From positions 6,967,686-7,031,685 of the forward strand of contig CM059194.1 of assembly GCA_030323885.1 (NCBI GenBank): a stretch of DNA of 64,000 bases, written 5' to 3'. Positions 22,101 through 34,100 of the stretch are shown here, one piece after another. The notes under the pieces are model-generated. The model was not told where the DNA came from. It did not search any database and was given only the letters and a program-made list of their open reading frames with translations. The translations under genes and the position numbers were made by a program. Numbering within the stretch: position 1 is the first letter of the stretch; each line of letters opens with the position of its first letter. The DNA comes from Branchipolynoe longqiensis (taxonomy: Eukaryota > Annelida > Polychaeta > Phyllodocida > Polynoidae).

Positions 22101-25100
22101 GATCTACTCAGTGTCAGGAGTAATGTGACTGAGTGGGATATCAGGTCATGGTGCTGGCGGTCTGGTCTCCAAGTGGGGCAGCAATATAAAGTCGTCATGA
22201 GTGCTCACTGTCACAAGTCGGTACCCGTCCTGATATGACCTTAGATGTTACTAGGACGTAAAACAACAAACAAACAGACAGGTCAATTCTATTCTGACCG
22301 TGACAATAAACTAGGGAAGGCCCTGGAGTTTGAAGCACCTTCAGCGCTACTTATTATTCCTCAAGTGGAGTAGGATATGGTCCGACACAATAGCTTTTAT
22401 TTTCGTATTTTATTCTGCCAATAATTTGGGATGGGGGGAATGATACTTTTTGTTGCAGCTGTTCTATAGTACCGTATGCTATTAGATATTATAATGCAAT
22501 ACATGAAAGGCACCGGAAGTGATGGCCGAATCGGTAGAGCGCAGGCTTCCCGTGCGGAAGGTCGGGATTTCGATTCCCGGTCGAGTCAAACCAATGACAT
22601 AGAAAACTGGTACTTCTCGCTACCTAGCCTGGCGCTCGGCATTACTAGGATAGGGCAAGGACTGATTAGCTCACTGTCAAGATAATGTGACTGAGTGGGA
22701 AATTGGGTAATGATGTCAGTGGCCTGATTTCCCAGTAGGGCAACACTATAAAGTCACCATGAGTGGGCACTGTCACAAGTCGGTACCTGTCCTATGACCT
22801 TAGGTTGTAAAACAACAAACAAACAATACATGATAGTTGTATTCTATTGCAACAAACTTTGACTTTTTCAGTCAAGCAGCCATGTTTCTGATGGATGGCT
22901 TTTAATGCTGTTGTTCTGTTGTGTGATTAGCTGTTCTTCAAAGTGTCGCTGGCTGCTGCAGGCTACCAAGTTCACAGCGACACTTGGCACTCCGTTCACC
23001 TACCAGACGAACGCCGGTTTGGCTTATCCCTTTTTGGTGACAACCTACAAGAGTTCCTCGACATCTTGTTTCCTGCTCTAGCTGTCATAAAGAAGGGATG
23101 CGACAACCCGGATGGGCCAGGTGGCAAATATACCGGTAAGTCTATATGTTGGCAGTGTCAACCTGTTCGACTCTTGTTGTAGATTAAAGCATTCGCAAGC
23201 TAAAGAAGCTGCAGGCTTTTACCACCAGCGCTTTCAAAAAGTTGTGAAATGGTAAAAGTAGAAGTTGCAGATGCGGTGCCTTAGGCACTAATACCACAGA
23301 GTATAGTTTATGTTGTGGAATAGGTACATGTCGCAGGTGAGCATGTAGCAGGGATGAAAGATCTCCGCGATTTCGCGGATTTCCGGAATTTTTCAACCAT
23401 CAGCATATACTCCTAATATGTGGTGCAGACATCGCAGCACTATCAGCATATACTATTAATAAATGCTCCAAATACCCCAGCACTATCAGCATATACTACT
23501 TATACATGCTTCAAATGGTGCAGCACTATCGGCGTATACCAATTTTACCTCAGTACTACACCTCTGGCTAGGGAGAGGGAAGCACATCCAGTCCAGCAAT
23601 TAGCATAATTTACTCACAACGGGAGGACGTTGTGGATAAAGCTCCGGCGATTTTTTTTTTACATAAAACGATGGAAATTCGAGTAAGTGCGTTGTTTTTG
23701 AGTGTTATTATGATGTATTAAGCAATGCTCCATGTTTTTAACACGAAAGTAAAACTTTTTAAGTAGTTTTATTGTTATTTTTTGTGTCATTAGATGCCGC
23801 CGTTGCCGAACGGAGAGGTGGCTGGCTGGAGCCAGTCATCGTGTTTTTTGCTGCCCGTTGCCGAACCGAGAGGTGACTGGCTGGAGCCGGTCATCGCTTG
23901 GATAATCCTGGGTTTCTTTTATGGATTTGCCATGGGATTTTATCCTGGTTCTCTTTTATGGATTCCCCACATTTAGGCATACCTCCGAGTTTCGTAGCAT
24001 TTTCTCCCAACTTGCTGGCGCAGTAGCCGCGGGTGGGAGAAGTGTACGGTACAGAGAGTGTGGGAGGGAACGATACACTGGTCCCTACCCTTCGTTTAGT
24101 TTCGGCTTGGTTTGTCCGGCTGAAGACCTTACGACATGAATTTAGCTTACAAACGCTGTATTAAAGCCGATGTAAATATGGATTTAGTACCTGTATGTTG
24201 CTTTGCACATATTCCCATGAGTTCTGACCAAAATTCCTTTGGTGTTTTGCAGATGGGTGAGATGGCCGCGAAGCGGAGTAAACCCGAGGCATCGCAAGTG
24301 CTCAGTAAGGATGACGCAACACCCGGAATGGGGTCAACTCACTCACGCGAACAGTCGCCTGACCCGGCTCTGTCTAATTTAGACGACAGGGTTACCCGAC
24401 TAGTCCAGCAGCGCCTGGACGAGATGTTGCCGACACAACAGCGACATAAACAAGCCATATCGGAGGAATCCGAGTGGGAGGACTGGTCGGATCAGGATAC
24501 GTCCACGGACGACATAGACGAGGAGGACTTTTCCTCTCGAAAGAGGAAACATAAAAGGAAAGCAGTTTCTTCTGACGGTGATGTGAAATTGAGTGATGAC
24601 AGGAAAAAGTTTGAGCCCTGTCTACACACAGTACACAAAGGTGTATTGGCAGCTCTAGCGGCAATGGTTAGCGTGACAAATAGGATGATGACGGAAAATC
24701 GTTTCCAAACTCGGTGTGCTGACATGGATTCCAGCATTGCCTTGCTGACAGCGACAAGTAACTTCTTGTCATACAGAAGGTTTGAGAACGTCTTTAAGGC
24801 GGTTTGCACCGGCGCTGGAAAGGCGGTATCACGCTCAAAGAAAGTGGTGGACAATGATGGGAGGGAATACACGCTCTTCCTGCCGCCTAAACCCATTAAA
24901 GGAAAACCTCTCGACAAAACTAAAATGTTTGGAAGTCAGTTGGAATACTTGTTTAAACAGGTAGAAACTGCGTCCAAGTCTGGTAAACACTTGGACGGTA
25001 AGAAGATCGATAATAACCTAAACTGTTTTCGAAAATCAAGACAGGATTTTCGGGGACGCCGTACAGGGCAACGAGGCTGCTTCGTAACTGGTGGGAGCTA

Positions 25101-28100
25101 CGGTTACCAGTCTCGAGGCAGAGGACACAGGCAGTCATTCGGCTGGAACGACGGCAACAGGCCGTTAAAACAGACCCAGCCTCACCAGAAGCCGTTCCCC
25201 CATCCAGGGAACAAGTAGAGGCGACTACGCAAACAATTGTAATGGCCCTGTCACACTACGACGTAACTCGCCAGTGTAGGGACGTGAAATTAATTTTAAC
25301 ACATCGAAAATCTCGGCGTAATATGCAAATTCGGGACGTCAATGCCGCGTAGTTGATGTGCGCGTAACGTCGGTATAGCATCGTGCCAACCAACAACCAA
25401 ACAACCAATCAATGACCAATCGACATCCAACAACCAATCCACAAACAACCAACCAACAATCAAACCAACAACCAATCCACAACCAACAACCAACCAATCC
25501 ACAACCAATCCACAACCAATCAACCAACAACCAACCAACAACAAACATCTCTCGGACTAATAAGAAACTTTATAGTTACAAAGAGGTGTTAACAGGATAC
25601 AAAATTAATTTATGTAAAAGTCTCCCTAGCTAGTTTTACAAATCTTACCTTGGTATAGATGATGGATGGCTAGGGCCCCCCCTCCACACCCTACCACATA
25701 TATTATGTTTGCTTGTGACAACAGGAAAACATGATAGTATCCATTGAAAGTGTGATCATTTTTATCCTGTAGTAGGTAAAGATTGCTGGACCGGATGTGC
25801 TTCCTTCTCCCTAGCCCATGTCTACCCGACGCTTATACCTCTGGAAAACAACAGTTATACATCATCTATACCAAAGTAAGATTTGTATAACTATACTATA
25901 TATATGAAACCTGACTTCCGGAAATTTTCCACGATTCCTCGGCTCATTGTGAAAGCATTGCTGATCAGTATCACTATCAGTATTTGGAAGTGTGTTTCTA
26001 TTAGTATTAGGTATTAGTATTCACATTGTTGCGTGGTCAGGGTTCAAGCATTTTAGTAAAGGCTTGGAAGGTTAGGAAAATTGATGAAGCCCTTGGAATT
26101 TTCCGAAGTAAATTTTCCGAAGCTACAACTAGATCATAGTATTAGTAGATGGGATAATCGAATGAGTTTAGCGCCCGCTTCCCACGTGGCAGGTTGTGCG
26201 ATTCGATTGATTGGTTGGTTATTGCAGTTTTATGTCCTGGCAATATGCTGAAATACAGAGGAGGATGGCCAAGGCTAGCGCATCTTTCGGCCGACTACAC
26301 CAGAGACTCTGGAACAACCACCATGTGTCCATTCGGGTCAAAGGCAAGATCTACCGAGCAATCGTGCTATCCACCCTACTATACGGAGCCGAGGCCTGTC
26401 CAGTGTACAGGTGAGAGGTGAAAAAGCTGCATGCCTTCATGATGCGACATCTGCGTTCAATCATGAGGCTAACCTGGAAGGACAAAGTGACAAATAAGGA
26501 AATACTCGAACGGACGGGGCTGCCCTCTATGGAAGATCTTCTGATCAAAAAGAATCTCCGATGGACTGGACACCTCATGAGGATGTCATCAGACAGGCTA
26601 CCAAAGCAGATCCTCTATTCTCAACTGTCTTCTGGTTACAGAAAGGGAGGGCGCCCTCGTCTCCGGTTCAAGGATACCATCAAGAGAAACCTGAAGCTGA
26701 GAGACATTGACACCGACTCATGGACGCAACTCTCACAGCAGAGAGCTAAATGGAGAGCGGCAGTCAAGTAATGAAAGTAGTGTTTGTCGCATCGCGACTG
26801 ACAGCATGATGATAATGAGGATGTCCTGGCAACATCTAAGATCATATCAGGACAAATACCAACTTGTGACTGCACACTCACGGTGACTTTATAGTGCTGC
26901 CCAACTGGAAGGCGAGGCTGTCAGCACCATGACCTGATTTCTCACTCAGTCACATTATCCTGACACTGAGTCAACCAGTCCTTGCCCTATCCTAATAATG
27001 CCGAGCACTTGGCTAGGAAGTGACAAATATTAATTTTTAAGTCATTGGTTTGACTTGACATGGGTTTGAACCCAAAACGTGAGACAGACGCTCAACTCAT
27101 TCGACCATCCCGTCTGGTAGGTGAACGGAGTGCCTGGTGGCAAGGACATGTGGAATGAGGAAGACTGGCTTTGAGTGATGGCCTTAATCAGCCTAACCAG
27201 ACGGGATGATTGAGTGGTTAGAGCGCCGGCTTCCCATGTGGGAGTTTGTGTATTCGATACCCAAAGGGGTTAAAAAAACTGGTTTTTGGCATTGTACTGC
27301 CTGGTGCTCAGCCTTATTAGGATCTAAAACCACAACCAAACCACAGCTGGCCTGTGCATCGTTTGTATCCAGTTTGTGGGTGAGTAGCGTTGCTCTGGCT
27401 AAGGCCAGATAATAAAAAATGAATAAAACTTTAGCGTCCCCGCCCGACCTGAGAAATGCCCCCCAACCTTCAAACATACCGGGCGCGGTGGCCTAATCGG
27501 TAGTGCGGAAGATCAGGAGTTCGGTTCCTGATCGAGTCAAACCAATAACTTTAAAATTGATCCTTGTCGCTTCCCACCCTTGCGCTTGGCATTAATAGGA
27601 AGTATTTCTTGTTCTAAATATTAAAATGTCAAATGTGTCAACAAAAACTTGTTCAAAGAAATTTATAACCAATAATGAATAACTGATTAACCCTACTCAT
27701 TTTCTATTTCTACATATGCCATTAACCATAGGATATAAATAAAAACATGAATGAAATAAGTAAAACTGACTCTGGCTATGGCTCTAACACTAGTTTGAGT
27801 GCCAAGATTTGTCTAAATCTAAATGCACATGGCATAAGATGTGCTGACTATGTTGATGTAAATGTAATGCTGGATAAAAGATTAATATCTTAATTTATTA
27901 TACATATATTTTTAGTTAGTGTTCTATGTTTCAAACAAGAGCTGAGATGAGCTGAAACTAGCACATTTCATAACTGCACCCAGTGTATTAGCATGTGCCA
28001 TGTGCTTCTCGCGGGTTTGCTTTGCTTTGACGCATCCCACAATGCACTGCACCCCTGGAATGGCGATGTAGTCTATACATTGCCATGTTGAATAAAGATT

Positions 28101-31100
28101 TTATCGTAATTTTAATGTTTTCTTGTTAAATTTCTAGCTAGAATTCTAGGTACAAAATAAAAAATGGTAAAAACTGCCCGACCTGGAAAAAGTTGGATGG
28201 GTGGACGCTAAACAAGTATCATCTTTTATGTGGCCTTAATGGTAAACTTTTTCATTGTCAGGGAAGCATTTAGAAACCAGTGCCAACAAGAAGAAGCTGA
28301 AACTGGATGTTGCACATGCCACCAGTCTAGACGTTCAGCACTCGGCCTCTGGCTTCAGCAGCATCTCCATCATCCCCGACGACATGGCAGCGCTGGGTTC
28401 TGTGAACCAGGTCTCTGTATTTATGTACTAAACGAGTTGCCTCTTTTTTTCTTCTCTTTTCTCTTCTCTTCTCTTTTTTCTTCTCTCCTGTCCTGTCTTC
28501 TCTTTTCTTTCCTATTTAAAAAAATGTTCTTTTAGCTTCACTTCTTTTCTATTTTGTTCTCTTCGCTTCTTTTTTATTTTCCATCTTTTCTTCGCTTCCT
28601 TCCTCTCCCATCCCCTCCCCATCTCCTCTGTTCTCTTTTTTCTTTTCTGTTCTTTCCTTTCCTCCTTTTCTCTTCTGTTCTGTTCTTTTTTCTACTCTGC
28701 TCTGCTCTTTTCTATTCGTTTCTCTGCTCTTCTCTTTTCTCTTCTTTTATATGCTCTTCTCTTTTCTCTTCCCTCCCCTCCCCTCTCTTTGTTATTGTAA
28801 CCAGTTTTCCTGTCATTACGATACAATTTCATGCCCGCCCCCCCTCCCCCCCGCCTTTTTTTTTGCATTTAAAATATGGGGGTGGAGGTGCTATCCATAT
28901 TTGGGTGGTACCTAAACTGACTTTTGGGAGGGAGGAGTTGCATGTCTTTTTGTCCTTTTCATAAAAATGACGTGTTTTTTGGTTTCTTTTTGTTCCGTCT
29001 GCATGTAGGGTGCGGTGGGTGAGCTGGTTGAGCGTTTGCAGCGGGCGGTCGCTGGGGGTGATGCAGACGCTGCCCAGCAGGTGGCACGACAGCTCGCCAA
29101 CATCAGGGTCAGCCTGGACGTGAACGTGAACGCCGCGGAGCCGGACCTACGGGACAAGGAGATTCCGTGAGTAGCTTTGAGCAAAGCGCACACATTCACA
29201 GGTGCACGCGTAAAGTATGTGGGGGTCGTTCTCCAAAACTGGGCACTGAAGTGTGATGTGGAAACCTAAGGTGAAAAACCTTCCAAATAATAGCAGAATC
29301 CATGTTCGTATGATGGTTTACATGTGTATATGTCAGAGTTGGAAAAAAAAAACTTGTTTCATTTTTTTTATTTTGTTCTCGTATAAATTGAACGATACGT
29401 TAATATCACTCATGTAACCTGGAAATCAAACACACCCAGAACATCATTTTAATACACACAATAAATTCAAATAAGATTTGATTGATTACAGTTAAGCAAC
29501 CAAGTTGGGTCTTGCAAGAAAAGAGTTGAAAAAACCTTTGGGTAAAAAAACACCTCATATCTCGACATTTCATATGTTCTTTGAAAGGTGACATTTGGTG
29601 TCATTTTGAAATAATTTCTCATGGTTACTGCAGACAGACAATACTATGGGTCAACCTTGGCTGTCCTCCAAGGATTACATTGGAATCTGTCCCCACCTGA
29701 TGGGCAATAGGACTAGTGGAGCTTACTTGGAACCTGGAGTTATTGGATGCTGAAAAAGATGTGGAATTTCTTCATTTTGGGTTCATAAAAACCAGTTTTA
29801 ATGGTTCTAATAAGGCATTAAGAAAGAAGCCTGTAAAAGAGTGTGAACCCTGTATATTGAATACACACACACACATCACACACACAATCTGTCTCTCAAT
29901 CACTCACATACTTACTCACTCACTCACTCACTCAAACACAAGGAGGTTGCTTGTAGTAGGACACTTATAGATCAGTTATGGTATAACATTGTATTTGGGC
30001 GGCAATTGGTAGAGCGCAGGCTTCCCGTGCCGAAGGTGGTGACTTTGAATTCTGACCGAGTCAAACCAATGACTTACAGAATTAATACTTTTCGCTACCT
30101 AGCCTGACACTCAGCATTACTAGGATAGGGCAAGGACTGGTTAGCGCAGTATCAGGATAATGTGACTGAGATTGATTGATTGGTGGTTGCTTTACGCCGT
30201 GTCGGCAGCATAGGCCATATTCATGGCAAGAAATTTTGTTTTTTGTTCATACCATCGCTTTTATATGTAAAAGCAGACAATCAATTATGTGCCAATAGAC
30301 ACTCATTAAATTAGAAAGCTCACAATCATATATTTGTGGTCAAGGGAAACAAATTCCCATAGAAAAAGAAAAGTTTTATTAATAATTGATAGAATCTATT
30401 TAGTAAACTATATGAGGTGGTACAGTCCAGCTGCCCTCAAAAAGGCTAAAATGTTTTCCTGTTTTACCTTAGTAAAAAGGTCATGCATACTGTCTGCAGT
30501 GTAGAACTGTTGGCGCAGGGCCAAAAAATCAACGCAACTGAGTGTCAGCGGGGACTGACACCCAATACATTCAGGGGGAGGTTCCCCCTTGAGCAGAAAC
30601 GCATGTGTAAGCCACGAGTGGCCAATACGGCAGCGGCTAAGGACCACTTGGTCCCGCCGACCTCCCGCATGAGTCTGTGGTAGCTTTCCCACAGATAGTT
30701 CAATTTCTTTAAGTTTAGTAATGTTTTCTTCCCACTCATGTTGCCATTTGGATTTTATGTGGGTGGCTATTAGTGGTTTCAGATCAGAGTGAAGGATCAG
30801 ACACGGTTCAAGATCACAGTTCAGGGCCTTCTTCGCAGCCCGGTCAGCTCGTTCGTTTCCTTGTATGCCGGCATGGCCAGGCACCCAGTACAGGTGGATG
30901 TCATCCCATCCATTGTCAGTTGGTTCATTTTTATAAATGACCGTTGCTAGAAAAGGGTGATTCGTTTTCAGTCCAGCAACAGCCAGGAGGCAAGAGAACA
31001 AATCACTGTATATAACATAGTTAGTGTGGTTGGATATCTCGATACACTCCAACGCGAGAAGGAGTGCTGGGGCTTCTGCAGTGAAAATCAAGCTCTGATC

Positions 31101-34100
31101 GGGCAATCGTATGCCAAATTTCTCCCCAATGGCAGACTGCCGCAGCAGCAACCCAGCTTTCGTCTTTCGAACCATCAGTGTATATGGAGAGGTGGTCTGC
31201 AAACTGGCCTTGAATCTCTGCATGCAGTCCTTGGTACTCGAGTGGATGTGTCCCAGACTTCCTCGGTTCCGTGAGTCGGAGGATAACCGATGGCTTTCTC
31301 AACAACCACAGGGGATGTTCTGGGACTTTGGCATCCTCCAACACGTCCAAATCCACTCTCAAGGCCTCCAAATGAGGTTTCATTCGGAGCCTCAGTGGCT
31401 GGATGTAATTCGCCCTGGCTTCATACCTGGATTCGTCATGTTGCTCGAATAGAGAATTGTGTGCAGGATTCAATGCATTAGTTTTTATCTGACTGAGTGG
31501 GATATCAGGTCATGGTACCTGTGGTCTGACCTCACAGTGGGGATTCCAACTCCTGAGCTTCCGCATGGGAAGCCGGCACTCCATACAGATTCGGCCACCG
31601 CAGCCAGTGTACAGACTTTTGAATTGCCAGTGAATTATTAGTTGTTTTTTGCAGTCTCAAGCTAAGTTTACTCAGAACAATTCTCAGGGATGAGAGATCT
31701 CCGCGATTTGGCGGATTTCCTGTTTTTTATATTTACCGATTAATGTTAAACAAAATTCCAAGGAATCAGGATATATATGACAACACTTGGGTAGTTCGAA
31801 ATCCCCTTCTTATGTGACCTTAGATGTTGCTAGAACATAAACCCCAAACAAAAATTAGTTGGGTATGGACGATAATATAGGCACAACAAAGATAATTGAA
31901 ACCTGACTTCCGGTATTTTTCCACGATTCCCTGACAGTGCTAATCCTATGGGGGGAAATTGCATTTTCGTCGAAATTCGCCGCCCGTGAAATAATCTCAG
32001 CTTGTTTTCGGTTTATTTTTTGCTAGAGACCACTTTCATGCCTGAATTCTAAAAGTGGCCTATTTTTGTGTGTTTTAGGGTTAAGATTTACATTGAAGAC
32101 CAACAAATCTCAGGCGGACCCATCATCTTATATCTGAAGCCGTCTACAAAAATAAAGGAGCTAAAGAAGAAGGTGACACCTTTATGTCAATTAAAACACA
32201 CAGAAATGATGTTATCAGAACAATTGTGTTAGAGATGAGAAATTTCAAATTTTCGATGTATTTCCGATCTTTGTTCTGAGTCATTTCTCATCATACGCTT
32301 CACGTTGGAAAAATTTGCCGGAGGTCAAATTTCCGGGTTTTCTTGTTGGATTGACTCTCATTTATCCTAAAGCCTCTGCCATACACGAAAGCGTATTTGG
32401 AGAATTTATCCACAATGCCAGCTATAACTAGTACAGTAAAACCTCTCTAATTCGACCGACCATGGTACCAACTTTAAATGGTCGGTTTAGGGAGTTTTTT
32501 TTTATCGTTACAATGGTATTTATTGTATGGGCGATAGTTTGAGACCCAAATAAAGCGATCGATATAGGGGAGTGGTCGATCTGTGAAGGTGGTCGGTTAG
32601 AGAGGTTTTACTGTATGAGGCCGTTTCCAACTCAGGGTTCAGGCTCTTTTGTTGGTTTTTTTTTTTTATGGGGAGGGAAAAATGTTATCTGCTTAGCGGA
32701 TGATTCAAAGTGGAAATAACTTAAGTATGCTTATGTGACCTATAGTTTATTATGCCAATATTATTTAGGCTGCAGTTTTATAATCATTGAATGTGTTATG
32801 TATTTGTTGGTAGTTCTCTGCCCTCTGCATATTAACGTTTCTTTGGGTGTGGCTTTTGTGAAAACCACAAACTCAGATCGCGTCTTATAGAGGTGGTTTT
32901 ATCATATAGTAGTTCATGTTTACCTTTTGTAATGAACGCCCTTCTTATGAAAGAGGTGGAGACAGCGATATACGGCTTCACATGGGAGGCGGCAAAGCGG
33001 AAGCGGATTAGCTTATTGTGTGTAAATGAGCAGATGTTAAGGTCACTCGAAGGTGCCTTAGATAAATTAATATGCAGAATTCTAGGCTATAAGCTTATAT
33101 CAGGATGTGTACAGCACCTCGTCTTCTCAGGTGGTCACCAGTTCAAGTTCTGATACGGTTCATATCAACTATTACTTATCCAATACTGATTTGGTAAGGA
33201 GCCTGTATCAGGATGTTTAGAGGACCTTGTATTCCCAGGTGGTCACCCATGCATGTACTGGTGAGGTTACTTATCCCCGACTGAATTGGTCGGCTATAAG
33301 CTCTTAGCAGGATGTCTACATCACCTTTCATTCCCATGCTCTCCCCCTATCAAAGTACTGACGAGGTGCAACATTGTTTAACTTTGGTAATCAGACGTGA
33401 AACTGTGTTTCAACCATTGAGCCTCGCTAGTACTTGATTGGATGACCACTTGGGAATACAAGGTCATAGACATCCTGATACAGGCTTATAGCCTACCAAA
33501 TCAGTAGTGATAAGTAATAGTTGAGCCTCGTCAGTACTTCTATGGTTTACCACCTGGGAATATGAGGTGCTGTATACATCCTGATACAGGCTTATAGCCT
33601 ACCAACCCAATAGTGAATAAGTAATAGTTGAGCCTCATCAGTGCTTAGATGGGTGACCACCTGGGGATACAGGGTGCTGTAGATATCCTGATACAGGCTT
33701 ATAGCCTACCAAATCAGTAGTGAATAAGTAATATTTGAGCCTCGTCAGTACTTGTATGGTTGATAACTCTTGGGAATACAAGGTGCTATAGACATCCTGA
33801 TACAGGCTTATAAGTTATAGTCTACCAAATCAATAGTGACTATATATATATAAGTAATATTTGAGCCTCGTCAGTACTTGTATGGCCGACCACCTGGTAA
33901 TACAAGGTGCTGTTGACATCCTGATACAGACTTGTAACCTACCAAATCAGTCATGAATAAGCAATAGTTGAACCTCGTCAGTACTTGGATGGGTGACCAC
34001 CTGGGGATACAAGGTGCTGTGGATATCCTGATACAGGCTTATAGCCTACCAAATCAGTATTGGATAAGTAATAGTTGAGCCTCGTCAGTTCTTGGACAGG

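Larger units (their letters stand above)
23543..25899 (+). mobile_element. DIRS-type retrotransposon B, deleted, gag only
   Basis: Left end TTTTACCTCAGTACTACACC with GGCTAGGGAGAGGGAAGCAC. After gag the sequence jumps through a low-complexity CAACC stretch (about 25380-25545) to the internal complementary region (about 25625) and right terminal repeat (to 25899, ending CTATACTAT). RT, RNase H and recombinase are absent. Lies in RBCK1-like intron 2, sense to the gene. Confidence 0.85.

Noticed and set aside
28230..28964. Pyrimidine-tract frames (101 and 136 codons)
   Set aside because: The Phe/Ser/Leu composition comes from the C/T tract; the only real coding part is exon 3 in another frame.
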